Assembly: GCA_036362985.1 (NCBI GenBank)
Contig: JAYGXS010000010.1
Span: 4,364,251 to 4,428,250, forward strand
DNA length: 64,000 nucleotides
Source of the DNA: Ligula intestinalis
Lineage: Eukaryota; Platyhelminthes; Cestoda; Diphyllobothriidea; Diphyllobothriidae
Reading direction: 5' to 3'
Shown: positions 24,020 through 35,129 of the stretch, piece by piece
How positions within the stretch are numbered: the stretch's first letter is position 1
Layout: each line of letters starts with the position of its first letter
The notes under the pieces: generated by a model
Seen by the model: only the letters and a program-made list of their open reading frames with translations
The model's database searches: none
What the model was told of the DNA's origin: nothing
Made by a program: the position numbers and the translations under genes

Positions 24020-24780
24020 CTACGCTAAATACAGAGGGGTGTGTTCTTTAACCTTCACCAGATAACCTATTCCAACTTCTCAGAAAAACCAAAAAACGGA
24101 CAGGCTTTGCGATTTTTATCTTTAAAAAAGGTGAAGTCGAAATGCCTAAATTAAGTTCTTTCTCAAGCGATAAGTCCTTATAGAAAGCGTTTTAATTGAT
24201 ATTGGATATACTAGATTGTGCCTTATGTTACTGACATTCAATTTGTTAACAGGCTTGGGTGATAATTAAAACTGAAACAAACAGATAAGTTGCATATGAA
24301 GGAATGTTTAAGAAATATCTTATTTGAATATGTTGGTAAGCACGTAGAATATTAATAAAATTTATAGTCAATCGGCTGAAGCCATTGAAAATGGTAAAGT
24401 GTTGATCGCCATTTTCAGAACGATCTTAACACCGTCGTAATCGAACTCCCAAAATAATTACGGAGAAATGTGACGAAAGGAAATTTCTCGTCTTGTACGC
24501 AGAATGGTACAATTACGATTGCACCTGACGATTCTATTTAAACCTATCAGTAACTGACCAGCATGTCTACACGTAAGTTTACGAAATATCTCACTTCTGT
24601 GACCTCCCAATTAGTGTTGTCGAGCGACAATTTGGTTGTCTTAGTACAAAGTATCTGAAGCAATGTAATAAACAGAAGAAAAAAATAGCAATTCTCATTA
24701 AACCGTTTTGGAATATGCGTATACTCGAAAGTTGGGTGGCTCGGTAACAGCTGTACATAACATTAAGCGTAATATAGAAG
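24020..24780 (+). repeat. Dispersed repeat D, right half
   Basis: The segment (GAAATATCTTATTTGAATATG, AGCACGTAGAATAT, GTTGATCGCCAT, ACGATTGCACCT, AAACCGTTTTGGAA) follows the order of 38880-39320. No coding frame was found. It completes the repeat interrupted by the PLE. Confidence 0.6.
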
Positions 24781-26040
24781 ATTCCAGCATTGCATTTCCT
24801 GCGTGCATGTTTTATGACGAAATGTAACTGGGTAGTTTAGCATGTATTTGCATCGATTAGTTTGATTAACTGAGTGGATTTAAAAATAAGAAAGGCTTTA
24901 GCCTGGAAAACTGCCCTCTTAGCTAAACTTATGGAGAAAAGTAGACACTAATTTTGGCTAAATCATGAGTAAGTTTATATCGAAGAATTTTCCTATAATA
25001 TAATGTACGACGAAAACTTTTTTTATTATTTTACATTGTGCTATGGAAGAATTCCAGAAAAAGTAGGAAAAAATGAAAAAATGATCCCTTCCAGAAGTGA
25101 GAAAACTTGTCCGAAATTGCTCAAGTGGAATGAAGCCCAGCGTAAGGAATCGAATGTGTTTTCAGAAACCAGCAAGAATTTAAGTGTAAAACACTAAATT
25201 TCATCTCATTTTCCTTAAACCGCACCACCGATATTGGCGTTAAGGCAGTGTCCATATATGTCACCACACAGTTAAAGTAAAGAAAGCCTAATTAAATGTA
25301 CGTCATATAGAAATAAACTTATTTGTATACTGTACGTTCCGCTCATGTGTTATTTAGAAACGGAACCGACAGCAGAATGATAAGTATTTAAAAAATGACC
25401 ATATATATAACCGGTCTTTTTTGCATTCGAAAATTTATAACAGGTAGCGGAATTAATCCAATTATGCAGAAAATAATCCATTATAAAGAAAAAATAAGTT
25501 TTTTTTCATCTCTTACTCAAATTGAATCGTTCATCTTCAGGTAAACTCAATAAATTGTCAAAATGTAAAATTTTATTGTGACACTACCTTGGAAAAGGTT
25601 AATGTATAAAACAAATCGTCAGCTTAATATCCAATTGCAGCACTTTTTAAAGAAATAACCTTTTATGAAAGGGTTTTTATCAATCTTAGAAATAACAATA
25701 AACGAGGTATCTTTCCGACGTTTTTTATGCTCAATAATGTGGTTTGCTGTTTTGAGACATTTCTTAATATGACCCACATGGCCATCTTCATAAGAACTTA
25801 TATTCAAATCACATTTTTCGGTAAATGCTCTTTATTTATATCTTAAATTAAAGGTTTTGATGTAGCGTCAAAAAGAAGCACAATTTAATGATTTATCAAC
25901 AAGCACACTCATAATGATCTTAATTATGCCAGGCTTTTTCGGACCATATTCCATAAATAGTTATCCACTAATAGCAATATGTAAAAATTATTTTGACTGA
26001 AGAAAAGTTCTTTTTGTCTAAAGAAATTGGTGACATTCCA
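24781..26040. other. AT-rich unassigned DNA
   Basis: No coding domain or definable repeat was seen. The small frames at 25003 and 25619 are not supported. Confidence 0.4.
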
Positions 26041-27110
26041 TTTTCATCTTACGAAACGATTTAAATTTATTGTTCCAATTTACAGCTATTTTTTACGTCT
26101 CCAGCACTTGGGAATTATCGGAAAGATTTGATGTTTCTTAACAAACACTTTGTACTGGTTATACTTTCTTAGGTGTCTAATGCTGTTTATTATTATGTCT
26201 AATATTTCGTAAATGCGTTCACGCCGGTATGCGTGTTATGCATGGCAAAAGTAGCTTATGTAGGCCCACTCATATACCCCTAGTCCCAGCATTTTGTCCT
26301 GCAAAAAAGGTGGTTATAGAGTTTTGAGGAGTGGAGAAATAGAATAGACAGAGAAGGATATTTTTAGAAGTAACAGTTAAGCGAAAAAATATGGTCACCG
26401 TTGCTTCTCATGGCCACTGGGAGTAACTTGATTCGCATGTTAATTAAGGGTCTGCGCCGCGGACTACACTAATTATACTCCAGAATGGTAAATTGGACTT
26501 CAGGTAAGTTGAAGTAGACGACCTCCTTATCACCATTTCAAATTTTTGGAAATCTCAAAAAACCTGCAATTTGCGAATCGGGTTTTTCCACAATAATTTG
26601 AAGGATAATACAGATTAGGAAAATCTACAGATATTAATCAACAACACTTTTAAATACAATAAAATAGGAATAAATGTAGTGTTTGTTAAAGTATATTCCA
26701 CTGCGTGTCCTAATTCCCGACCTATTTAACTCTATAACCACCGTTTTTTAAGAAAAAATGCAGGGATTAATGTGTGGGTTTACATAAGCTACTGTTGCTT
26801 GATGCTCAAACATTTAAAAACTTGGAAATTTTGCACACAGCCCTCACCATACTGTACCTAATGTTCTCAAGTTCCGAATCGAGTACAGAACCTCCGTGTA
26901 AGGAAGACTTTCGCACTAAAACTTCTGCCATTCTATGAGGACATTTCGAATTTAATAAAAATCACTCAAAGATATTCCTTCCGTGAAATCATTTTTTTCA
27001 GGATCTGTTTTGTCCGTCGGCCAGAAAATACTCTACCGATCATGTGAATCCATAACCCCACCAATTATCTCGTTCTTACCTTTATGCCAACAGCAGCTGC
27101 AAAAAATAAA
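26041..27110 (+). repeat. Dispersed repeat F, copy 1, split by a MITE
   Basis: The flanking halves 26041-26243 and 26800-27110 match, in order, the continuous copy at 27190-27650 (shared AACTTGG, GTCTAATGCTGTT, TTCACGCC, CTATGAGGA, GGCCGTCGGCCAGAAA-type segments). The pair are adjacent direct repeats. Copy 1 is interrupted by the hAT-like MITE. Confidence 0.65.
26244..26799. mobile_element. hAT-like MITE, copy 1
   Basis: This 556-bp element has terminal inverted repeats of about 70 bp, starting GGCAAAAGTAGCTTATGTAG and ending CATAAGCTACTGTTGCT. The flanks TTATGCAT and TGATGCTC correspond to a single TAATGCTC at the empty site near 27383, as expected for a decayed 8-bp target duplication. It has no coding capacity and no transposase; mobility would depend on an autonomous relative elsewhere. 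Confidence 0.75.
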
Positions 27111-27189
27111 AACATAGTTATCAATTGATGGGAAATAAAAGAAAAGTTCTTCTTATATAAAGGACGTGGTTATGTTATATATTCAAACT

Positions 27190-27650
27190 AAGAAAAGATT
27201 TAAATTTATGATTCTATCTTATAGCTATTTTTACGCCTCCAGAACTTGGATATTTTCGAAAAAAATTTATTTTTCTGAACAAAAACGCATTACTTCTGAT
27301 ACGTTTTATTTACTATATGTGCCTAATGCTGTTCATTATTATTTCTAACATTTCGTTAATGCTTTCACGCCAGTATGCGAGTAATGCTCAAACATTTGCA
27401 ACTCGCCCTGCTGATTTTTAATCGAGTACACAACCTCCGTTTAAGGAAGCCTTTCGCACTGAAAGTTCTGCTGGTCTATGAGGATATTTCGAATTTTACA
27501 AAAATCACTCAGAGATACTCCTTCAAATCAATCATTTTTTTCAGCATCAGTTTTGGCCGTCGGCCAGAAATTACCCTACCGGTCATGTAAATCCATAACC
27601 CTATCAATTATCTCGTTCTTACTTTTATGCCCACAGCGGCTGCAAAATAT
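27190..27650 (+). repeat. Dispersed repeat F, copy 2 (uninterrupted)
   Basis: It matches both halves of copy 1 without the MITE and so serves as the natural empty site. A 170-codon frame crossing into the downstream region (27478-27990) is not credited as a gene, because its first part is this repeat. Confidence 0.6.
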
Positions 27651-28640
27651 ATCTCCTGGAGCAGAAAGTCTACCGAAAAATGGGGCAAAGATGACATCAG
27701 AAGGGATAAAACAAAAGTGTGAAAAAATAGGAGAAAATGTTGTTTTGAGCGACGCTCACCTCGACACACGCATGCTCTCCGATTTATCGCCTGGCACAAA
27801 ACAGTGCGCAGCGCCCTCATTGCCTCCTGTACTTCCAGAGTTGGAATTTTGTGCTTTTTTTCATTCTGCTAAAAGATTTTGCAAAACCCGTAATAAATTA
27901 GTGCCAAGTCCCTTCTTTTTGTCTGCTGGCTGCCTGTTCAGACCGCTGCTGCTGATGTCATCAAACACACACATTAAACTAACAGCATGAAATCCGTTTG
28001 GTTGCCCATACGCGCGCAGCAAACGGCGCCGCGACAGAGCCGTTGTTGTTTCTGCTGCTGGACCCGCAGCCACGGTTTCATGTGTGTGTGTGTTTGTGTG
28101 TGAACCTGTCGGAGGCCGGTAATTATGATGGATTGCGCGAACTAATGCGCTCGCAGACGAAGCTCTCTGATCACCCAGGCCGACAGGCCTGTTCAAAATT
28201 GGTCTCCTGTTTCCTCTACTGTTCTCAGGCTTTAAACCTAGCTGGGCGGCCAAGAAAACGCCTGGGGGAATTAATTAATCTGCTCTCTCTCTGTTTGTGT
28301 GCGTCAAAACAAATGCAAGGATTTGCAAAGACGACTGTTACCGTTGCGTAATATCATACGGCGATTGTCTGGGAGGTTTACAAAAACATCCCAACAGGCG
28401 GGGGGGGTGGTCATTTTCGGCTGAGTAAAGATCACATGGGTAGCAACACATGAAAGTCCTGGTGGTAATTTATTGCATCTGAGTGTGCGGGCGAGTGCCC
28501 AAACAGCAAAAAAGATGAAAAGTCTGTTAGTGGTTATCAAGGAGTTCGGTGCCAAAACGAACGAACAAACCTCGATAGCCCAGTTAGCTGAAGCAGCCCT
28601 TAATTTAAGAAAGACCAACTTTTAAGAATGTAATAATCTA
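27651..28640. other. Unassigned DNA with TG microsatellite
   Basis: A (TG)n tract lies at about 28079-28104 and a G run near 28398-28408. Overlapping frames on both strands lack domains. Confidence 0.4.
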
Positions 28641-28654
28641 TGTTCGTATATATC

Positions 28655-29482
28655 CTAGCATTTGTAATGCGTGATTTAGAAATTGAACACAGATGCCGAC
28701 TCTGTGATAGGCTTCCTCCTAACCGCTGTAAAAAACTTCAACTTAAATAGTATGCATTTTTATCATTGAGTTTGACTGAAAGAAAATACCTCTTTCGGCT
28801 TTAAAATGGTTCTAAATTGCCGAATGATTTTTAAACCTACCCACTGCTAGAACTGAAATCAGTTTTTACAAACTAAATGTTGTGTTCATTTGTTTTAAGG
28901 GAAAGTATGTTCGTGCCTACGGTTTGAGGAATAAGTCGCATATCCCTCATCGAATTTCGTAGTAGACATGGATCATGCTGTATATATCAGGGGCAGCACT
29001 AATAAATTGACGAATACGATGTATTATGAATGAGCACCGCACAGTCGTAAAAAATCAGGATAAGAAACTTTTTTTAAACCGAAGGAAACCCTTTTTTAAG
29101 AATTAAAGTTAAAGAAGGCGTAATTTGCTATCAAATAAGCACAAGAGTGGATTTTTCGTGCATGCTTTCCATAAAGTATATCTGAATTTATTAAGGTAGT
29201 CAAAATCAAAACAATAAAAATTCATACTATTTAAGTAGCCAGTTTTTACAGAAGTAGCTTTTTTGCAGCGGTCAGAAAGAAGCTCATCACAGAGTTGGTA
29301 TTCTAGCGTGACTGAAAATAATTGAAATTGGACTGCACGATCAACGGTATTAAAAACCTACTCCATGTTATTTCGCGAATGATCAGCTGTTGTTTTCAAA
29401 TTTAGGAATGTAGCTTGCAGCGCTTGCCATACTGTTTACTCTAGCATTTGTTAATGCGAGATTTAGAAATCGCACACGGAGA
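28655..29482. repeat. Palindromic MITE, copy 2, with short direct flanking repeats
   Basis: The inverted arms run from GATGCCGACTCTGTGATAGG (about 28691) to CAGAGTTGGTATTCTAGCGTG (about 29311), with AGTATGCATTTTTATCATTG as interior. A segment TAGCATTTGTAATGCG..GATTTAGAAAT occurs in direct orientation outside both ends (about 28655-28690 and 29444-29480). No coding sequence was found. Confidence 0.65.
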
Positions 29483-30384
29483 GCATAAGGCCTATCCGCA
29501 ATATTTTGTATTCATAAAGTCATTGCGCCGTGCATAAATGAGCCTTCAATCCTACAGGTTATGATCAACACATCTCGAATAGAGATGGAAAAGAATAATA
29601 AATGCATTGGCAACGGAACGCAAAGGAGAAAATGGTCAAATTTTGTAATTGGTAGCTTGACTTGACATCAGAAAAGGATAAATTACACAGACGACCACCA
29701 ATAAAATACCTGACGAAAACGCTTTTAAAATTGCTAGGTTTGAGGATAAATTGATTGATTGATATGATATGATTGACATGAGGCCGTTCATCTATCTCGG
29801 CAGTAAGGCTGAATTGCTGCATGAGTCTAGAACTTTGACCCGAACGGCTACCTGTACAAGAAAAGAATGTCCAAAATTCACTAATTCAGACCCTGGTTGT
29901 TTTCACCAATATCCTATTTGGTGAACTTTTTTAAAAAAGCAAGATGGGCATTAATGAGCAATTGACTGAAAACACTACAAATCGTGAAGTATTCCCAAAT
30001 ATTTCAAGGGTGGTCTGGAACTGGAGGAGAATGTTCTCATTAGCTCACAGAATATTTTGCGTATACCTGTCAATTTTGATCGAACAACCAAACTACTCAA
30101 CACGCTTGACAGCCCGCGGGATCAGGTCTTACTTTATTCCTGTGATTTTTCTGTTGATCACATTGAAAATTTGGCTCACTTGCCGTGAAAAGCCTCCCGA
30201 GTGTAAATTCAACTTCCAGGTTATATGCTGACGGCCAAACTGTAGTATCACACGATTGTCTGGTAGGTTTCCGAAAAAATTTCCAAAGGAAGGTCAACGT
30301 TGGTTAAAAAAGATCACAAAACGCGCATCACCGGAATATCTCCACGGTAACTAGGTGTGCAAGTAAGTGCGATCACTGGAACAA
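29483..30384. other. Unassigned DNA
   Basis: No domain-bearing frame or clear repeat was seen. The 95-codon frame at 29944 is not supported. Confidence 0.4.
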
Positions 30385-32345
30385 GAGCTTCATTTCCCCG
30401 ACCGGTTTCGGATTCAGTCGGGAATCCTTAATCATAAGTAATGGTAGCATTTTCTGAGTCATGCGCAGATAGAGATGAAACATGCAAAGGTTGCACGGTA
30501 TTTATAGCTCATAGTGGTCACCAGCTTGCGTGCGGTAATTATTAACTTCTGGAGCCACCGCTTGGGTCTTACTCGGTGCGGTACTGGCTTGAAACTTTGC
30601 ATTCGACTCATTAATTGCCGTGATTACCTTGTCCGTGTTGGATGCGGGCTTGGAAATTGTGCGCCAACTATGCTCGCTGTTGCTGCACCCGGCACCTCCC
30701 ACGTGACTGATTCTCTTGCTCAGAGATTGATTGACTGGGGGCCTGAGAGCCATGATTCCAGGAGCTCGCGGCTCACGCGGTTGTCACCTGTTGCGAGGAG
30801 TTCGGCTTCGTCAAACTTGAAAACATGGCCGGGTCTCGTCGATTGAGCTGCAACCTGGGAGTTGCCGTCTTTCTTCCTCACCGCCGGTGCATGCTCGGCC
30901 ATTCGTTTCTGGAGTAATTTCGCGGTTTCTCCGACGAAGTTGCTTTGTCCACAACAACACCAGATCCGGTAAACGACTCGAGCCACCTCCTGCCGTGGCA
31001 GTGGGTCTTTCAGCCTCATGACCCGGCGTCTGATGGTTGCTTCCAGCCTGTGTGCAACTCCAACTCCAAATGGGGTGAGTAGACGGCTGACCGCTTCCGA
31101 TACATTTTTCACGTACGGAAGAGCTCGCCAAATGTTTGGACCAGCTGAACGTGGCTTCTTCTCTCGTTTGCGCATGCACTGGTTGACAAAATTGTGCGGG
31201 TAACCATTCGCTCTCAGTACCCGTCGAACATATTGCAATTCAGCAATTTTGTCTTCCACTTCGCTGCAATGCGTCTCGACGCGCCGGAATAGCGCTCTTA
31301 CGCAGCTGCGTTTGTGACCGATTGGGTGGTTGCTGTTGTAGTTCAGGACTTGCATAGCGTTGGTTGCTTTCCTGAACACTTTAGTCTTCAGGCTACCATC
31401 GTCTTTGCGGCAAACGAGGACATCCAGGAAGGCCAGTTGGTTGTTTTCTTCTTCCTCCATCGTAAATTGAATGTCCGAGAAGATTGTGTTTAGACGCTCC
31501 TTGAATGTCAGCACTTGATCCCGCTCAATTACGACGAAGTTGTCGTCCACATACCGAGCCCAGAATTTCGGTCTGTGGTGTCGGAAAACCAGCGACTCCA
31601 ACGGTTGCAGGACCGCCTCTGCTATGATTCCGGAAATGGGCGAACCCACTGGCGTGCCCTTCACCTGCTCGTAGATATTTCTGTTGAAGACGAAGTACGT
31701 CTTGAGACAGAAGTTTGGGAGCTCGAGGATTTGGGCGTGCCCGAGGCGATTCTCCCTTTCATCGTATTTCTCTCGAAGGAGTAATTGGGTAGCCGCTTCT
31801 TGCGCTCTTGCCATACGTCGGTCGATGGACGATCTTGCACATGAGTTTTCCATTGCCAACAGTGCTGTGTTGATCTCAGATGTCAGCGTTTTAATCGGGT
31901 TGAATTTGCATGGGACGTAGGACTGACGATCGTTTAGCAAAGTTTGACCTTTGCGAATGTAGTCTGTCCTGTCGAATACGAAATTGGGCCGTCCCTTGTC
32001 CGCCGGCACTATAACGAGGTCATTGTCGGCCCTGAATACTTTAACTGCCTTACGTTCGACCTTGGAGAGAGTATCGTGTTGTCGATTTGCCATGAAAAGG
32101 GATGAGACCAAGTGTCGTATAAGGTTTTTCTTTTCGTCCGTTGCTTCTGTTTGGCCGAGAATTGATTCTACTGCAGCAACCATGTTGGCAGGTCTGGCAT
32201 CAGCTCTACTAAATTAGGCTTTACGCCTTAAGACCCGCATTTGTTTCTCTGTCAGCTCCTTGGATGACAGGTTGGGCACCGGTTTGGCATCTTTGGATGG
32301 CAACGGATGAGGTATCCTGCGAACCTTAACTTTCCTTTGGAGTGT
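30385..32345 (-). mobile_element. Penelope-like element, near full coding length
   Basis: The element runs on the - strand from an N-terminal coding part near 32340 to a terminal module at 30385-30480. The terminal module has the stem GGATTC-CCGACT-GAATCC followed by GAAAC and CGGTC. Upstream of the main frame the sequence PNLSSKELTEKQMRVLRRKA is readable in the same frame before a TAA at about 32214, so the original protein began further upstream. It is the best preserved PLE in the window. Confidence 0.85.
30720..32183 (-). CDS. Penelope-like reverse transcriptase/GIY-YIG endonuclease, internally deleted
   Basis: The 487-codon frame encodes, in order, a PLE N-terminal region with VIVPADKG and DRTDYIRKG (residues 55-80), a palm segment with YEQVKGTPVGSPISG (171-185), the catalytic ARYVDDNFVVIE box (YVDD about 211-214), NNQLAFLDVLV, NSNHPIGHKR, and a GIY-YIG nuclease (about 403-487) with VVYRI and NFVGET. 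Between residues about 125 and 155 the conserved RT fingers motifs normally present are missing without a frame break, so the polymerase is probably dead. PLEs are retroelements that combine a telomerase-related RT with a GIY-YIG nuclease. Confidence 0.85.
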   Translation of the reverse strand: MVAAVESILGQTEATDEKKNLIRHLVSSLFMANRQHDTLSKVERKAVKVFRADNDLVIVPADKGRPNFVFDRTDYIRKGQTLLNDRQSYVPCKFNPIKTLTSEINTALLAMENSCARSSIDRRMARAQEAATQLLLREKYDERENRLGHAQILELPNFCLKTYFVFNRNIYEQVKGTPVGSPISGIIAEAVLQPLESLVFRHHRPKFWARYVDDNFVVIERDQVLTFKERLNTIFSDIQFTMEEEENNQLAFLDVLVCRKDDGSLKTKVFRKATNAMQVLNYNSNHPIGHKRSCVRALFRRVETHCSEVEDKIAELQYVRRVLRANGYPHNFVNQCMRKREKKPRSAGPNIWRALPYVKNVSEAVSRLLTPFGVGVAHRLEATIRRRVMRLKDPLPRQEVARVVYRIWCCCGQSNFVGETAKLLQKRMAEHAPAVRKKDGNSQVAAQSTRPGHVFKFDEAELLATGDNRVSRELLESWLSGPQSINL

Positions 32346-33050
32346 TAATTAACTAATACCTTTTGTTCCTATTAGTTCAGAGGTTTGGTACATAACTTTC
32401 TTCCGATTTACGAGTGATTATCAATCTTTCGTAAATGTAGGCATTTTGAATAACTACGGTCATCTGCCGTAGATGATACCGGGCAATCCAGCCTTTTTAT
32501 TATTCTCTGGTGTCTAACATATAGCACGAAACAAAGCATTGAAAACAAATATTTTGTTTGCCCAAATGGAGGCATAACATAAAGTGGGGAGCCGACATAT
32601 ATTCGCTGCAATCAACTGCTTTGCTCATATTTTTGCAAAATTAACGAGCGCTTGCTGGCAGAATGCATCACATTAAATATAATAAGGCCCTTTAAAGAAG
32701 TATTAGCATATAGCAGCACATCCAAATTCACACTTTGTTTGAACTAATTATAATGAAGGAATACAGTTTAAGTAATAGTCATATGAGATGAAACTCCGAT
32801 ACACTGGGCAGCATAAACCCCGACAAACTTTGTTTTTCGAGGAAAAAAGTGAGTTTCTTGCATCCAAACACGTACTAGAGGTGCAAATATACATCAGGTG
32901 TTACGTCAAATGAAGGAAATAAATCCATCAAAGTAGGTTTTTGTCCAAGGTAAACTCCCGAATAAATATGGCGAGGTTTGGTCTAATAGATCAATGCTTA
33001 TATCGGAATTGTTGAATTCCCTACGTTGCAGTAAATTTGGTTGGTTTAAT
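32346..33050. other. Unassigned DNA between two PLE copies
   Basis: Nothing was recognised in this AT-rich stretch. Confidence 0.4.
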
Positions 33051-33104
33051 GGCCAAACTGTTGTAAAGAAGAGGAAAACGCGATCTCTGGAACAATATTT
33101 TTAT

Positions 33105-34190
33105 TCTGAGCTTTCACATTTCATGGTCAAACATATGAACAGACCAAAGGGACGCCGATGGGATCCCCAATTTTCAGTCTCATCGCAGAACTGGTCTTAC
33201 AGGAGCTGGAAAAAGTCGTCTTGGAGCAATTTGAGCCAGCATTCTGGTGCCGATATGTGGACGACACTGTCGTTGTAATCAAACGGAGCAGGCTAGCAGA
33301 CTTCCAAAACCTGCTTAATAGTATCTTCCCCGACATCCAATTCACGAAGGAGGAAAAGAGTGCTGGACAACTACCGTTCGTGCATGTCTTCGTCACGCGC
33401 AGACCCAACGGGGAACTCAACACCACGGTTTATAGAAAGGCGACTAACACAACCCAGGTGCTCAGCTTCCATAGCGACCGCCCAATAACGCTTAAAACGT
33501 GGCTGTATTCGAGCCCTATTTCAGAGGGTGAAAACACACTGCAGTGAACCGGAAGGACGAGCGCAAGAATTGCGACATCTTTTGGACCAACTGGCCAGGA
33601 ATGGATACCCGAACAGCTTCATTCACCGCTGCCTCCGAACGCGCCCACGGGGAACAAACGAAAGGGGACCACCAAAGCTCTGGCACCCTCTACCATACAT
33701 TAAAAACGTGTCAGAAGCAACCGAGTCTATCGTTGCAGAGCTCGGCGTGGGTATTGGTCATCGCCCAACAGCTACCATGCGTGAACGAGTCATGCAAATC
33801 AAAGACTCGCTGGATGTAGGTGAGCAGTCTGGCATCATTTAGCAGGTGCCATGTCGCGACTGTTCTTGCCATTATACAGGACAAACCGGGCGAAAACTTA
33901 GCTCACGAATAATGCAGCACAAACGGGCAGTGCGGAGAGGTGACCCACTGTCCCAGATCGCTACCCACACTCTGGAAGAAGGCCACGAATTCGACTTCTC
34001 GAACACCCGGATAATTACACGAGCCAGTAATAAGACGGGACGCGAACTGCTGGAGGCCTGGGTGTCAGATCCTAACTCCATAAACAGACATGTGGATATA
34101 CCGCCTTGTTATTTTGCTATGCGTGCCCGTGACCAGTCGGTCGGGTTTGATGCGCGCTGGCCTCCAGCCTTACATTTTTTCGTCATATGG
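33105..34190 (+). mobile_element. Penelope-like element, 5'-truncated
   Basis: A + strand PLE starting inside the reverse transcriptase (TYEQTKGTPMGS at about 33130) and running through the GIY-YIG domain to INRHVDIPPCYFA at about 34110. One frameshift near 33490-33530 and one in-frame TAG at 33840 interrupt it. The sequence differs clearly from the copies at 22.6 and 30.7 kb, so it is a separate family or old lineage. Confidence 0.8.
33158..33547 (+). pseudogene. Penelope-like reverse transcriptase fragment
   Basis: The frame runs MGSPIFSLIAELVLQELE, then WCRYVDDTVVVIKR (intact YVDD), QLPFVHVFVTRR (usual FLDV changed to FVHV) and YRKATNTTQVLSFHS. It leaves frame at about 33490. The fingers region is absent. 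The catalytic aspartates remain, but the protein cannot be complete. Confidence 0.75.
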
Positions 34191-34268
34191 AAGGCCTTTT
34201 TATTAAAATGCATAAATGTATACATCATATCCGCCACTTGCGTTCATATCGCACACCGCAAGCCCTAA
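33528..34268 (+). pseudogene. Penelope-like linker and GIY-YIG endonuclease
   Basis: The part to 33842 encodes KTHCSEPEGRAQELRHLLDQ, PLPYIKNVSEATE and GVGIGHRPTATMRERVMQIK. After an in-frame TAG at 33840-33842 the same frame continues MPCRDCSCHYTGQTGRKLSS, the YIG-type strand, and goes on through HEFDFSNTRIITR and GRELLEAWVSDPNSINRH. The stop falls exactly in the first GIY strand, so a single substitution is a simple explanation. Confidence 0.75.
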
Positions 34269-35120
34269 TCTTACGATGTCTGCATTCTCCCACTCATTCT
34301 TAACTGCTCCCCACTTATTTTTCCAGCTTTACTCAAAAAAATACCTGGTCATTCTTAAACGTATCCTCCGAATGCTATCTTCAGCTGCCGGTGTTTCCTG
34401 TGCTTTTTAGCTGCCATTATAATACAGCGCCATTTTAAAACGGTCAAGTAATTAACTCATCACATCCTTAATGAGGTCGCTAACCCTCTCCACTCTAAAC
34501 TAATGGCTGTGAAGTCTTCCCGTACAATGCGCCGAGGCTTCCGTCATATGTCTTGCCGTACATTGGCATATCGGCACTCTGTACTCCCACTATCCTAGCA
34601 CGCTACCTCACGAGTGAAGAAAGGGAAATGGAGAAGTTCAAAGCTGACCTGTCTCCATAGTAGATGTGTATATCGTGTGGATGTGGATATCTCCACCCAA
34701 AACGCAGCAAAATATCATGGAAACCTTTAATTTTGAGTATTATATATATAATATATTATTATATATTATATAGTATAGATTATTATATATTGAGAATTAT
34801 ATGACCATGACCCCTTACTTACCTTATCCCTTGCTGAAAAATTGGAGTATTTCCTTTTAAATAAAACATTCTCTCTCTCTTTCATCTCATTGTCTACTCC
34901 CCGCACGACACCCAAGCTGTCTGCGTTTCCCGCGTACCCACAGTGCGACATTCCACCCCATGACCGTTAATCACAGTACCCCCCCCCGGCCCCCTACCCC
35001 GCGTCTGTGAATGGTTTTTTTCCTTTCCCCCGTGGGCCACACACAAACTTCTATCACCTTGTCTGTAGACCCCGTTTTGGTGATTCTTTTTGTTGTTCAT
35101 GCCTCAACAGCTGATAAGTG
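34200..35120. other. Unassigned DNA with AT-palindrome
   Basis: At 34738-34800 there is a strongly AT-rich self-complementary tract (TATATATAATATATTATTAT type). A C-run lies near 34980. No gene was recognised. Confidence 0.45.
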
Positions 35121-35129
35121 TACTCATGA

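Noticed and set aside
27478..27990. 170-codon + frame as a gene
   Set aside because: Its first third lies in dispersed repeat F, and the rest has no domain or splice signals.
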